Program-made: the position numbers and the translations under genes
Notes under the pieces: generated by a model
The model's input: the letters and a program-made list of their open reading frames with translations, nothing else
What the model was told of the DNA's origin: nothing
Database searches by the model: none
In this document: positions 36,628-46,213 of the stretch, piece by piece
Layout: the number at the start of each line of letters is the position of its first letter
Numbering within the stretch: position 1 is the first letter of the stretch
Assembly (NCBI RefSeq): GCF_901543175.1
Contig: NZ_LR594040.1
Span: forward strand, 434,001 to 498,000
Reading direction: 5' to 3'
Source: Streptococcus australis
GTDB taxonomy: Bacteria > Bacillota > Bacilli > Lactobacillales > Streptococcaceae
Length of the DNA stretch: 64,000 nt

Positions 36628-37386
36628 TTATTTGACTTTGTCACTTTCGTGGTTGATAATTTTGCTGAGGAATTGTTGGGCACGAGGTTCGCTTGGATTG
36701 TCGAAAAAGTCATCGACATCTGTCGTATCCACCAAAACTTCTCCGTCAGCCATAAAGATGATGCGGTCCGCAACCTCTCGAGCAAATCCCATTTCGTGTG
36801 TAACGATGATCATATTCATCCCGTCATGTGCCAGTTTTTGCATAACTGCTAGTACATCACCGATAGTCTCAGGGTCAAGGGCAGATGTTGGCTCATCAAA
36901 GAGAAGTAGCTCCGGATGCATGGCAAGACCACGAGCGATGGCGATCCGCTGTTTTTGTCCACCAGATAGCATGGCTGGATAGGAATCTTTCTTGTCCCAC
37001 ATATTTACAAATTCCAGATATTTTTGGGCTGTTTTTTCAGCTTCTTTTTTATCAATTCCTAGAACTTTTACGGGTGCTAGTGTTACGTTTTCTAACACAG
37101 TTTTGTGTGGGTAAAGGTTAAAATGCTGGAAAACCATACCGACTTCCTTACGAAGAGGCACCAAATCTTTCTGGCTAGCACCTGCTACTTGGTGTCCATT
37201 GACTAGGAGATTTCCTTTGTCAACAGCCTCCAAACCATTAATCGTACGGATAAGAGTGGATTTTCCAGAACCAGAAGGTCCAAGCAGGACAACGACTTGT
37301 CCTTTTTCAAAACGGAGATTGATGTCGCGGAGTGCGTGGTAGTCTCCGTAATATTTTTCGACGTGTTTAAATTCTACTAAAGCCAT
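36628..37386 (-). CDS. Polar amino-acid ABC transporter ATP-binding protein
   Basis: A 252-aa GlnQ-type ATPase. Walker A GPSGSGKST, Q-loop GMVFQHFNLYPHKTV, signature LSGGQKQR, Walker B LLLFDEPTSALDPE and H-loop THEMGFAREVADR are intact. It is the first gene of the operon ATPase-binding protein-permease-permease. A good promoter and an inverted repeat lie in front. Confidence 0.94.
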   Translation of the reverse strand: MALVEFKHVEKYYGDYHALRDINLRFEKGQVVVLLGPSGSGKSTLIRTINGLEAVDKGNLLVNGHQVAGASQKDLVPLRKEVGMVFQHFNLYPHKTVLENVTLAPVKVLGIDKKEAEKTAQKYLEFVNMWDKKDSYPAMLSGGQKQRIAIARGLAMHPELLLFDEPTSALDPETIGDVLAVMQKLAHDGMNMIIVTHEMGFAREVADRIIFMADGEVLVDTTDVDDFFDNPSEPRAQQFLSKIINHESDKVK

Positions 37387-37400
37387 GAGAGATCTCCTTT

Positions 37401-37449
37401 GTGTTAGATTTTATAACACGATTTTACAACAAAAGATTTGCCTTGTCAA
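37401..37449 (-). promoter_or_regulatory. Promoter and inverted repeat of the amino-acid importer operon
   Basis: Minus strand TTGACA (37449-37444) and TAAAAT (37426-37421) with 17 bases between. Just downstream GTGTTA and TAACAC (37401-37419) form a 6-bp inverted repeat with a 7-base centre, covering the expected start of transcription, a plausible operator. Confidence 0.7.
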
Positions 37450-37563
37450 ATCATATCTGAAAAAAATTCACTAAAATTTTATAAAAAAGCAATCTGGATA
37501 GAGAAAATGCCTAAATCATGTTATAATGAAACGATAGAATTCTTAGAAAGAGTGGATGTTTTT

Positions 37564-39786
37564 TTGATAACTCCTACTTATGAATGGCAGTTTGCCCCGC
37601 AGGTAGAAGATGCGGATTTTACAAAGATAGCCAAGAAGGCTGGACTGGGTCCTGAAGTGGCTCGGTTATTATTTGAAAGAGGGATTCAGGATGAAGAAAG
37701 TCTGAAAAAATTTTTAGAACCTTCTTTAGAGGACTTACATGATCCCTATCTGCTCCATGATATGGATAAGGCAGTGGCACGGATTCGTCAGGCCATTGAA
37801 GAAGGGGAAAACATTCTCATCTATGGAGACTACGATGCGGATGGAATGACTTCAGCTTCTATTGTTAAGGAAAGTTTGGAACAGCTTGGCGCTGAGTGCC
37901 GTGTTTACCTGCCCAATCGTTTTACCGACGGTTATGGACCTAATGCCAGTGTTTATAAGTACTTTATCGAGCAAGAGGGGATTTCCTTGATTGTGACGGT
38001 GGACAATGGAGTTGCGGGTCACGAAGCCATTGATTTTGCCCAGTCTATGGGAGTGGATGTTATTGTGACCGACCACCACTCCATGCCTGAAACCTTGCCA
38101 GATGCTTATGCGATTGTTCATCCCGAGCATCCAGATGCGGACTATCCTTTCAAACAGTTGGCTGGTTGCGGAGTGGCTTTCAAGCTGGCTTGCGCTCTTT
38201 TAGAAGAAGTACAAGTGGAGTTGCTTGATTTGGTTGCCATCGGAACCATTGCCGATATGGTGAGTCTGACGGATGAAAACCGTATCTTGGTTCAATATGG
38301 TCTGGAAATGTTGGGGCATACTCAACGCATAGGTTTGCAAGAAATGCTGGACATGGCTGGGATTGCTGCCAACGAAGTGACAGAAGAAACGGTTGGTTTC
38401 CAATTGGCACCTCGCCTGAATGCTTTGGGGCGCTTGGATGATCCTAATCCAGCCATTGATTTGCTGACCGGATTTGATGATGAGGAAGCGCATGAGATTG
38501 CCCTTATGATTCACCAGAAAAACGAAGAGCGTAAGGAAATCGTACAATCTATCTATGAAGAAGCCAAGACCATGGTGGATCCTGAAAAGAAGGTCCAGGT
38601 CTTAGCCAAGGAAGGTTGGAATCCTGGGGTTCTAGGAATCGTGGCTGGGCGCTTGCTGGAAGAATTGGGGCAAACAGTTATTGTTCTTAATATCGAAGAC
38701 GGTCGTGCCAAGGGGAGTGCTCGTAGTGTGGAAGCGGTCGATATTTTTGAAGCCTTGGATCCCCATCGGGATCTCTTCATCGCCTTTGGAGGCCATGCTG
38801 GTGCGGCGGGTATGACGCTAGAAGTGGAGAAACTTTCAGATTTATCTCAGGTCTTGGAGGACTATATCCGTGAAAAAGGTGCAGATGCTAGTGGTAAGAA
38901 CAAGTTAAATCTAGATGAGGAGTTGGATTTAGAGACACTTAGCTTAGAAACGGTCAAAAGTTTTGAACGTTTGGCACCTTTTGGAATGGACAATCAGAAA
39001 CCTGTTTTTTACATCAGGGATTTCAATGTCGAGAGTGCTCGCAGTATGGGGGCGGGCAATGCCCATCTCAAGCTGAAAATTTCTAAGGGAGAAGCGAGTT
39101 TTGAAGTGGTAGCCTTCGGTCAAGGCAGATTGGTAACGGAATTTGCTCAAACCAAGAATCTAGAATTGGCAGTTACCCTGTCTGTCAACCAATGGAATGG
39201 GCAAACTGCCCTCCAGTTGATGATGGTGGATGCGCGTGTGGAGGGTGTTCAACTCTTTAACATTCGTGGGAAGAATACAGCCTTGCCAGAAGGGGTTCCA
39301 GTCTTGGACTTTGCTGGAGAATTACCAGAATTAGCAACCAGTGATGCTGTTGTTGTGAAAACCATTCCTGAAGATATTACTCAGCTGAAGACCATTTTTC
39401 AGGAACAAAATTTCTCTGCAGTCTATTTCAAGAACGACATTGACAAGGCCTACTATCTAACAGGTTATGGGACCAGAGAACAGTTTGCTAAATTGTACAA
39501 GACCATTTACCAGTTCCCAGAGTTTGATATTCGCTATAAGCTTAAAGACTTAGCAGCCTATCTCAATATCCAACAAATCTTATTGGTCAAGATGATTCAA
39601 GTATTTGAGGAACTTGGCTTTGTGACGATCAAAGATGGTGTCATGACAGTCAATAAAGAAGCGCCGAAGCGGGAGATAGGAGAAAGTCAGATTTACCAAA
39701 ATCTCAAACAAACCGTCAAAAATCAAGAAATCATGGCACTAGGTACCGTGCAAGAAATATATGATTTCTTAATGGCAGAAAACTAG
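37564..39786 (+). CDS. recJ: Single-stranded-DNA exonuclease RecJ
   Basis: RecJ digests single-stranded DNA 5' to 3' in recombination and repair. The frame opens at 37438, but the promoter TGTTATAAT (37519-37527) lies inside that part, so the start must be later: TTG at 37564 (giving ITPTYEW, 740 aa) or GTG at 37552. DHH domain motifs are visible: IYGDYDADGMTSASI, VTVDNGVAGHEA, VTDHHSMPE; DHHA1 contains AFGGHAGAAGMTLE. An OB-like domain and a C-terminal extension (about 560-740) found in Gram-positive RecJ follow. Recognition firm, start codon less so. Confidence 0.93.
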   Translation: MITPTYEWQFAPQVEDADFTKIAKKAGLGPEVARLLFERGIQDEESLKKFLEPSLEDLHDPYLLHDMDKAVARIRQAIEEGENILIYGDYDADGMTSASIVKESLEQLGAECRVYLPNRFTDGYGPNASVYKYFIEQEGISLIVTVDNGVAGHEAIDFAQSMGVDVIVTDHHSMPETLPDAYAIVHPEHPDADYPFKQLAGCGVAFKLACALLEEVQVELLDLVAIGTIADMVSLTDENRILVQYGLEMLGHTQRIGLQEMLDMAGIAANEVTEETVGFQLAPRLNALGRLDDPNPAIDLLTGFDDEEAHEIALMIHQKNEERKEIVQSIYEEAKTMVDPEKKVQVLAKEGWNPGVLGIVAGRLLEELGQTVIVLNIEDGRAKGSARSVEAVDIFEALDPHRDLFIAFGGHAGAAGMTLEVEKLSDLSQVLEDYIREKGADASGKNKLNLDEELDLETLSLETVKSFERLAPFGMDNQKPVFYIRDFNVESARSMGAGNAHLKLKISKGEASFEVVAFGQGRLVTEFAQTKNLELAVTLSVNQWNGQTALQLMMVDARVEGVQLFNIRGKNTALPEGVPVLDFAGELPELATSDAVVVKTIPEDITQLKTIFQEQNFSAVYFKNDIDKAYYLTGYGTREQFAKLYKTIYQFPEFDIRYKLKDLAAYLNIQQILLVKMIQVFEELGFVTIKDGVMTVNKEAPKREIGESQIYQNLKQTVKNQEIMALGTVQEIYDFLMAEN

Positions 39787-39796
39787 AAGATAGGAA

Positions 39797-39823
39797 AGAG
39801 TTGGGGAACCAGCTCTTTTTTGA
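39797..39823 (+). terminator. Terminator after recJ
   Basis: AGAGTTGG and CCAGCTCT arms around GGAA, then TTTTTTG. Confidence 0.82.
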
Positions 39824-39960
39824 AAACAAATCTTCATTTTGAAAATCATCAAAAAAATGGTATAATGGTAGGAAAAGATTCGGCTGAGAGTTTTAGAACT
39901 TTTAGAATAAGAGGGTGAACCTACCCTATAATCAAGATAAACTAAGGTTTCGGAGGGAAA

Positions 39961-41622
39961 ATGAGTAATATCAGTTTAACAACACTTGGTGGTGTGCGTG
40001 AAAACGGGAAAAATATGTACATTGCAGAGATCGATGGATCTATTTTTGTTTTGGATGCGGGGCTTAAATACCCTGAAAATGAACAGCTTGGGGTCGACGT
40101 CGTCATTCCAAATATGGATTATCTTTTTGAAAATAGCGATCGTATCGCTGGGGTCTTCTTAACCCACGGACATGCGGATGCCATTGGAGCTCTGCCTTAC
40201 CTTTTGGCAGAGGCTAAGGTGCCTGTGTTTGGCTCTGAGTTGACCATCGAGTTGGCAAAACTCTTTGTCAAAGGAAATGATGCTGTTAAGAAATTCAATG
40301 ACTTCCATGTGATTGATGAGGATACGGAGATTGACTTTGGAGGAACTGTAGTTTCCTTCTTCCGTACAACTCACTCCATCCCAGAAAGTTTGGGAGTCGT
40401 CTTGAAAACTCCAAAAGGGAGCATTGTTTACACAGGTGACTTCAAGTTTGACCAGACTGCTAGTGAATCCTATGCGACTGATTTTGGTCGCTTGGCCGAG
40501 ATTGGTCGTGAGGGTGTCTTGGCTCTTCTCAGTGACTCGGCTAATGCGGACAGCAATATCCAAGTAGCGAGTGAGAGTGAAGTTGGAGAGGAAATTACCC
40601 AAACCATTGCAGACTGGGAAGGTCGAATCATCGTTGCGGCTGTTGCCAGCAACCTCTCTCGTATCCAGCAGGTCTTTGATGCTGCAGCGGACACAGGTCG
40701 TCGAGTTGTTTTGACTGGATTTGATGTTGAAAATATCGTCCGCACAGCGATTCGTCTCAAAAAATTGTCTCTAGCAAACGAAAGTCTCTTGATTAAACCC
40801 AAAGAAATGTCTCGATTTGAAGACCATGAGTTGATTATCCTTGAGACTGGTCGTATGGGTGAGCCTATTAATGGACTTCGCAAGATGTCTATCGGACGCC
40901 ACCGTTATGTGGAAATCAAAGATGGGGACTTGGTCTATATCGTAACGACTCCATCTATCGCCAAAGAAGCTGTTATGGCACGTGTGGAAAATATGATCTA
41001 CCAAGCTGGTGGTGTAGTGAAACTCATTACCCAAAGTTTGCGAGTATCTGGACACGGGAATGCGCGTGATCTTCAGTTGATGATTAATCTCTTGCAACCC
41101 AAGTATCTCTTCCCTATCCAAGGGGAATACCGTGAGTTGGATGCGCATGCCAAGGCTGCCATGGCAGTTGGGATGTTGCCAGAGCGTATTTTTATCCCTA
41201 AAAAGGGAACAACCATGTCCTACGAACACGGGGACTTTGTTCCTGCTGGCGGAGTTTCTGCAGGTGATGTCTTGATTGACGGAAATGCTATCGGAGATGT
41301 TGGGAATGTCGTTCTTCGCGACCGTAAAGTCTTGTCAGAGGACGGGATTTTCATCGTTGCCATTACCGTAAATAGACGTGAGAAAAAAATCATCGCTAAG
41401 GCGCGAGTTCACACGCGCGGATTTGTTTATCTCAAGAAGAGCCGTGACATTCTCCGTGAAAGTTCAGAACTGATCAACCAAATTGTGGAAGACTATCTCC
41501 AAGGTGATGATTTTGACTGGGCTGATCTCAAAGGGAAGGTCCGTGATGGCTTGGCCAAGTATCTCTTTGATCAAACCAAGCGTCGTCCAGCAATCTTGCC
41601 AGTCGTGATGGAAGCAAAATAA
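39961..41622 (+). CDS. rnjB: Ribonuclease J2
   Basis: RNase J family enzyme (beta-CASP metallo-beta-lactamase fold) that acts in mRNA decay, usually complexed with RNase J1. The 553-aa protein has the lactamase parts (VFVLDAGLKYPE-like, HGHADA at 69-74, FRTTHSIPES, VYTGDFKFD), beta-CASP domain (AVASNLSRIQQV) and C-terminal domain. In the metal motif HxHxDH the last histidine is Ala74, a known feature of J2-type subunits with weak activity. Ribosome site GGAGGG. A leader of about 90 bases follows TATAAT at about 39861. Confidence 0.92.
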   Translation: MSNISLTTLGGVRENGKNMYIAEIDGSIFVLDAGLKYPENEQLGVDVVIPNMDYLFENSDRIAGVFLTHGHADAIGALPYLLAEAKVPVFGSELTIELAKLFVKGNDAVKKFNDFHVIDEDTEIDFGGTVVSFFRTTHSIPESLGVVLKTPKGSIVYTGDFKFDQTASESYATDFGRLAEIGREGVLALLSDSANADSNIQVASESEVGEEITQTIADWEGRIIVAAVASNLSRIQQVFDAAADTGRRVVLTGFDVENIVRTAIRLKKLSLANESLLIKPKEMSRFEDHELIILETGRMGEPINGLRKMSIGRHRYVEIKDGDLVYIVTTPSIAKEAVMARVENMIYQAGGVVKLITQSLRVSGHGNARDLQLMINLLQPKYLFPIQGEYRELDAHAKAAMAVGMLPERIFIPKKGTTMSYEHGDFVPAGGVSAGDVLIDGNAIGDVGNVVLRDRKVLSEDGIFIVAITVNRREKKIIAKARVHTRGFVYLKKSRDILRESSELINQIVEDYLQGDDFDWADLKGKVRDGLAKYLFDQTKRRPAILPVVMEAK

Positions 41623-41638
41623 TAAGCAACATACCTAC

Positions 41639-41667
41639 AGAAAAAGTCGAATTTCGGCTTTTTCTTA
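41639..41667 (+). terminator. Terminator after rnjB
   Basis: GAAAAAGTCGA and TTCGGCTTTTTC arms with an AT loop. Confidence 0.82.
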
Positions 41668-41691
41668 TAGAATAGTATAAAGGAGAAAACC

Positions 41692-42471
41692 ATGGCAGTT
41701 ATGAATATCGAGTATTACTCTGAAGTTTTGGATATGGAGTGGGGCGTTACCGTACTCTATCCTGATGCCAGTCGGGTAACAGAACCAGAGTGCACAGATA
41801 TTCCTGTTCTTTATCTTTTGCATGGAATGTCAGGAAATCAGAATAGCTGGCTCAAGCGTACCAATGTCGAGCGCTTGTTGCGGGGAACCAATCTTATTGT
41901 TATCATGCCCAATACTAGTAATGGTTGGTACACAGATACCCAGTATGGTTTTGACTACTTTACTGCTCTAGCAGAAGAGTTGCCTCAGGTTATGAAACGT
42001 TTCTTCCCCAATATGACCAGCAAGCGAGAAAAGACCTTCATTGCGGGTCTCTCCATGGGAGGCTATGGTTCCTTCAAGCTGGCTCTCGCAACCAATCGTT
42101 TTTCTCATGCGGCTAGTTTTTCTGGTGCACTCAGTTTTCAGGAATTTTCTCCTGAAAGTCAGGATTTGGGCTCTCTTGCCTACTGGCGAGGAGTTTTTGG
42201 AGAAATCAAAGACTGGACAGCTAGCCCTCATTCGCTTGAAAGTATTGCTACGAAATCGGATAAAAAAACCAAACTTTGGGCTTGGTGTGGCGAACAAGAC
42301 TATCTCTACTCAGCCAATAAGCTCGCTGTAAAAAACCTCAAAAAGCTTGGTTTTGAAGTGACCTATAGTCATAGTGCTGGCACTCATGAGTGGTACTACT
42401 GGGAAAAACAATTGGAGCGTTTTTTAGCTACTCTACCAATTAACTTTGTTTTGGAAGAGCGCTTATCTTAG
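41692..42471 (+). CDS. estA: Tributyrin-type esterase (EstA)
   Basis: A 259-aa esterase-D-like alpha/beta hydrolase. [12 protein letters not shown] gives the oxyanion region, [10 protein letters not shown] the nucleophile serine, WCGEQDYLY the acid and [14 protein letters not shown] the histidine. No signal peptide. EstA of streptococci hydrolyses short-chain esters and can deacetylate sialic acids. AAAGGAG precedes the ATG. Confidence 0.9.
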   Translation: MAVMNIEYYSEVLDMEWGVTVLYPDASRVTEPECTDIPVLYLLHGMSGNQNSWLKRTNVERLLRGTNLIVIMPNTSNGWYTDTQYGFDYFTALAEELPQVMKRFFPNMTSKREKTFIAGLSMGGYGSFKLALATNRFSHAASFSGALSFQEFSPESQDLGSLAYWRGVFGEIKDWTASPHSLESIATKSDKKTKLWAWCGEQDYLYSANKLAVKNLKKLGFEVTYSHSAGTHEWYYWEKQLERFLATLPINFVLEERLS

Positions 42472-42506
42472 TTTTAGGTTTTTTTCAGTTTTTTTGAGTA
42501 AAATAG

Positions 42507-42560
42507 AGAATCTATCTTGATTATGGGAGACCATCGATTTTAAGATAGATTCTTATTTTT
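42507..42560 (+). terminator. Long hairpin between estA and the matrixin gene
   Basis: AGAATCTATCTT (42507-42518) pairs perfectly with AAGATAGATTCT (42542-42553); within the loop ATGG and CCAT can pair around GAGA. TATTTTT follows, so it may terminate estA, but it also abuts the ribosome site of the next gene and could act as its leader. Confidence 0.6.
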
Positions 42561-42577
42561 ATGAAAGGTGGAGTGTC

Positions 42578-43279
42578 ATGTTCTGGATTATTCGATTATT
42601 TCTCCGATTTCTTTTGGGAATTTGGCGTTTCTTTTGGCGTCTGGTCTGGACCTTGATCATCATCCTTCTCCTTGCTTTTGGAGTGCTATGGTATCTGACA
42701 GGTGATTTTCATTCTGCGGTCAATCAGGTTGAAAAAATGAGCCAGATTGGTCAAGGCGGCTGGAATCAATGGCAGGAAACGGGAACTTTGGAAGTTTTGT
42801 CTCAGAATGACAGTCACCAACATGCTGAAGGCAAGTGGGCTCAGGCTTCAGCCCGTATCTATATTGATTCTCGGATGGATGAGACCTTCCAAGCTGCCTA
42901 TGCAGAAGCGATTAAAAACTGGAATCAAACGGGAGCCTTTACCTTTGAGGTGGTAGCGGATTCAAGCCAAGCAGATATTGTGGCAAGTGAAATGAATGAT
43001 GGATCGACAGCCGTAGCTGGCCAAGCCGAGAGTCAAACCAATCTGTTGACCAATCAGTTTATATCTGTAACGGTTCGCCTGAATCATTATTATCTATCCA
43101 ATCCAAGTTATGGTTATTCTTATGAACGGATCGTGCATACGGCGGAGCACGAGCTGGGGCATGCTATCGGATTGGATCATACCAACGAGACTTCTGTTAT
43201 GCAGCCTGCCGGCTCCTACTATGGGATTCAGCCTCAGGATGTGAAAGCTGTTCAAGAACTCTATACCAGTAGCGATTAG
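42578..43279 (+). CDS. Membrane-anchored matrixin-type zinc metalloprotease
   Basis: A 233-aa protein with an N-terminal anchor (residues about 22-41) after arginine/tryptophan-rich turns, a linker, and a catalytic domain from about 85. The metzincin motif HELGHAIGLDH is complete (H191, E192, H195, H201), followed by the Met-turn SVMQP (Met208). Topology predicts an extracellular domain. Bacterial matrixins are often annotated Zn-dependent proteases; substrate unknown. Ribosome site AAAGGTGGAG. Confidence 0.88.
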   Translation: MFWIIRLFLRFLLGIWRFFWRLVWTLIIILLLAFGVLWYLTGDFHSAVNQVEKMSQIGQGGWNQWQETGTLEVLSQNDSHQHAEGKWAQASARIYIDSRMDETFQAAYAEAIKNWNQTGAFTFEVVADSSQADIVASEMNDGSTAVAGQAESQTNLLTNQFISVTVRLNHYYLSNPSYGYSYERIVHTAEHELGHAIGLDHTNETSVMQPAGSYYGIQPQDVKAVQELYTSSD

Positions 43280-43302
43280 ATGAAGTCGGTGCAATCTGAA
43301 AA

Positions 43303-43342
43303 AAATCAAAGCTCCTCCATCAAGTGATCGGTGGGGCTTTTT
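43303..43342 (+). terminator. Terminator after the matrixin gene
   Basis: AAGCTCCTCCATC and GGTGGGGCTTTTT form an imperfect hairpin with T tail. Confidence 0.8.
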
Positions 43343-43364
43343 GTTCGTCCTGTTACAGGCTTTT

Positions 43365-43380
43365 TGCTATAATGGAACTA
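43365..43380 (+). promoter_or_regulatory. uvrC promoter with start at or next to the initiation codon
   Basis: Extended -10 TTGCTATAAT with TATAAT at 43368-43373. A start 7 bases downstream falls on the A of the uvrC ATG (43380). Confidence 0.65.
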
Positions 43381-45227
43381 TGAATAACTTGATCAAATCA
43401 AAACTAGAGCTCTTGCCGACCAGCCCTGGTTGTTACATTCACAAGGATAAAAATGGCACCATTATTTATGTAGGAAAGGCTAAAAATCTACGCAATCGCG
43501 TGCGGTCCTACTTCCGTGGCAGTCACGATACCAAGACGGAGGCTCTGGTATCTGAGATTGTGGATTTTGAATTTATCGTCACTGAGTCCAATATTGAGGC
43601 GCTTCTGCTGGAAATCAACCTTATCAAGGAAAACAAGCCCAAGTACAATATCATGCTCAAGGATGACAAGTCTTATCCCTTCATCAAAATCACCAATGAG
43701 CGTTATCCTCGTTTGATTATTACCCGTCAGGTTAAAAAGGACGGTGGTCTTTATTTTGGCCCTTATCCCGATGTGGGAGCGGCTAATGAAATCAAGCGAC
43801 TACTGGATCGGATTTTCCCTTTTCGTAAGTGTACCAATCCACCGTCTAAGGTTTGTTTTTACTATCATATCGGCCAATGTATGGCCCACACCATATGTAA
43901 GAAGGATGAGGCCTATTTCAAGTCCATGGCTCAGGAGGTTTCTGATTTTCTAAAAGGACAGGATGACAAAATCATCGATGACCTCAAAGGAAAGATGGCA
44001 ATGTCTGCTCAAAGTATGGAGTTTGAACGGGCAGCGGAATACCGTGACCTGATTCAGGCCATTGGAACACTTCGGACCAAGCAACGGGTTATGGCGAAAG
44101 ATTTGCAAAATCGCGACGTCTTTGGCTACTATGTGGATAAGGGCTGGATGTGTGTTCAGGTTTTCTTTGTCCGTCAAGGCAAGCTCATTGAGCGGGATGT
44201 CAATCTCTTCCCTTACTACAACGATCCGGACGAGGACTTTTTGACCTATGTAGGACAATTCTATCAAGAAAAATCCCACCTGGTTCCCAATGAGGTATTG
44301 ATTCCGCAGGATATTGATGAAGAAGCTGTCAAGGCCTTGGTGGATACCAAGATTCTCAAACCCCAGCGTGGAGAGAAAAAACAACTGGTCAATCTAGCCA
44401 TAAAAAATGCCCGTGTTAGTCTGGAGCAGAAGTTTAATCTGCTAGAAAAATCTGTCGAAAAGACCCAAGGAGCTATTGAAAATCTGGGTCGCTTGCTCCA
44501 AATCCCGACCCCAGTCCGCATCGAGTCCTTCGACAACTCCAATATCATGGGAACCAGTCCTGTTTCAGCTATGGTGGTCTTTGTTAATGGCAAACCAAGT
44601 AAGAAGGATTACCGAAAGTACAAGATAAAAACGGTTGTTGGACCAGATGACTATGCTAGCATGAGAGAAGTCATTCGCAGACGTTATGGCCGAGTTCAAC
44701 GTGATGGTTTGACTCCTCCAGATTTGATTGTCATCGATGGGGGACAAGGTCAAGTCAATATCGCAAAGCAAGTTATTCAAGAGGAGCTGGGCTTGGACAT
44801 TCCCATTGCTGGGCTGCAAAAAAATGATAAGCACCAAACCCATGAACTGCTCTTTGGAGATCCGCTTGAGGTGGTGGAGTTATCACGAAATTCTCAGGAA
44901 TTTTTCCTCCTCCAACGCATCCAAGATGAGGTGCATCGCTTTGCCATCACCTTCCACCGGCAACTGCGCTCCAAAAATTCTTTTTCATCACAATTGGATG
45001 GGATTGACGGTCTAGGACCTAAACGCAAGCAGAATCTCATGAAGCATTTCAAGTCTCTGACTAAAATCAAGGAAGCCAGTGTGGATGAGATTGTCGAAGT
45101 TGGTGTGCCAAGGGCAGTCGCAGAAACTGTGAAGAGAAAGTTGAACCCTCAGGAAGAAGTGGAGTTGGCTCAAGTGGCAGAAGAGAGTGTAGATTACCAA
45201 ACAGAAGGAGAGTATCATGAACCATAA
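43380..45227 (+). CDS. uvrC: Excinuclease ABC subunit C
   Basis: UvrC makes both cuts in nucleotide excision repair. Start at 43380 gives 615 aa, the family length; no ribosome site lies before it, and the -10 is only 6 bases away, so translation is probably leaderless. Domains: GIY-YIG nuclease ([21 protein letters not shown]), Cys cluster region, UVR domain ([16 protein letters not shown]), RNase H-like nuclease ([28 protein letters not shown]) and C-terminal helix-hairpin-helix ([10 protein letters not shown]). Its end overlaps the next gene by 11 bases. Confidence 0.96.
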   Translation: MNNLIKSKLELLPTSPGCYIHKDKNGTIIYVGKAKNLRNRVRSYFRGSHDTKTEALVSEIVDFEFIVTESNIEALLLEINLIKENKPKYNIMLKDDKSYPFIKITNERYPRLIITRQVKKDGGLYFGPYPDVGAANEIKRLLDRIFPFRKCTNPPSKVCFYYHIGQCMAHTICKKDEAYFKSMAQEVSDFLKGQDDKIIDDLKGKMAMSAQSMEFERAAEYRDLIQAIGTLRTKQRVMAKDLQNRDVFGYYVDKGWMCVQVFFVRQGKLIERDVNLFPYYNDPDEDFLTYVGQFYQEKSHLVPNEVLIPQDIDEEAVKALVDTKILKPQRGEKKQLVNLAIKNARVSLEQKFNLLEKSVEKTQGAIENLGRLLQIPTPVRIESFDNSNIMGTSPVSAMVVFVNGKPSKKDYRKYKIKTVVGPDDYASMREVIRRRYGRVQRDGLTPPDLIVIDGGQGQVNIAKQVIQEELGLDIPIAGLQKNDKHQTHELLFGDPLEVVELSRNSQEFFLLQRIQDEVHRFAITFHRQLRSKNSFSSQLDGIDGLGPKRKQNLMKHFKSLTKIKEASVDEIVEVGVPRAVAETVKRKLNPQEEVELAQVAEESVDYQTEGEYHEP

Positions 45228-46062
45228 AATCGCAATTTTATCAGATATTCATGGCAATGCAACGGCACTAGAAGCAGTGATTGCAGATGCTAAAACTCAA
45301 GGAGTCAGTGAATATTGGCTTATGGGAGACATTTTCCTCCCTGGTCCAGGTGCAAATGACTTGGTCGCCCTGCTAAAGGATCTTCCTATCACGGCAAGTG
45401 TTCGAGGCAATTGGGATGATTGTGTCCTTGAGGCTTTAGATGGGCAATATGGCTTAGAAGACCCACAGGAAGTTCAGCTCTTACGTATGACACAGTATTT
45501 GATGGAGCGAATGGATCCTGCAACGATTGTCTGGCTACGAAGCTTGCCTATGCTGGAAAAGAAAGAAGTTGACGGACTGCGCTTTTCTCTTTCTCATAAT
45601 TTGCCTGATAAGAACTATGGTGGTGACTTGCTGGTTCACAATGATACAGATAAATTTGACCAACTGCTAGATGAGGAAACCGACGTGGCAGTTTACGGTC
45701 ATGTCCACAAGCAGTTGCTTCGTTATGGTAGTCAAGGACAACAAATCATCAATCCAGGTACGATTGGCATGCCCTATTTTGACTGGGAGGCGTTAAAAAA
45801 TCACCGTGCCCAGTATGCCGTGATAGAGGTTGAAGATGGAGAATTGGTAAATATTCTATTTCGAAAAGTTTCTTATGATTACGAAGCGGAGTTAGAATTG
45901 GCCAAGTCCAAGGGCCTTCCCTTTATCGAAATGTATGAAGAGCTACGCCGAGATGACAATTATCAGGGGCACAATCTGGAACTTTTAGCTAGTTTAATTG
46001 AAAAGCATGGGTATGTAGAGGATGTAAAGAATTATTTTGATTTTTTGCAAAGTGAGAAATAA
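45217..46062 (+). CDS. Metallophosphoesterase (YfcE/calcineurin-like), paralog 2
   Basis: A 281-aa phosphoesterase with [41 protein letters not shown] and NPGTIGMPY. It matches the protein at 32002-32844 across its whole length. Start overlaps the 3' end of uvrC, so it is translationally coupled to a repair gene. Ribosome site GGAG at 45206-45209. Substrate unknown. Confidence 0.88.
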   Translation: MNHKIAILSDIHGNATALEAVIADAKTQGVSEYWLMGDIFLPGPGANDLVALLKDLPITASVRGNWDDCVLEALDGQYGLEDPQEVQLLRMTQYLMERMDPATIVWLRSLPMLEKKEVDGLRFSLSHNLPDKNYGGDLLVHNDTDKFDQLLDEETDVAVYGHVHKQLLRYGSQGQQIINPGTIGMPYFDWEALKNHRAQYAVIEVEDGELVNILFRKVSYDYEAELELAKSKGLPFIEMYEELRRDDNYQGHNLELLASLIEKHGYVEDVKNYFDFLQSEK

Positions 46063-46153
46063 AGCGGGTAGCCCATATTTTGAAGTGAGGTGGTAGCCGA
46101 ATTGTTTAGAAGAGAGTCAGACGATAAGGAAGAAAAGATGGCTTAGCTAAAGT

Positions 46154-46182
46154 TTGACATTGAAATTATTTTGTTATACAAT
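46154..46182 (+). promoter_or_regulatory. Promoter of the lipoprotein gene
   Basis: TTGACA (46154-46159), 17-base spacer, TACAAT (46177-46182). Confidence 0.85.
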
Positions 46183-46213
46183 GAACTTAATTCTTAATAT
46201 AAAGGAGAACATT

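Noticed and set aside
36618..36785. 56-residue extension of the amino-acid binding protein
   Set aside because: Overlaps the ATPase gene and precedes a normal signal peptide with AAGGAGG.
37438..37551. Upstream extension of RecJ
   Set aside because: Contains the TGTTATAAT promoter; the family start is at about 37564.
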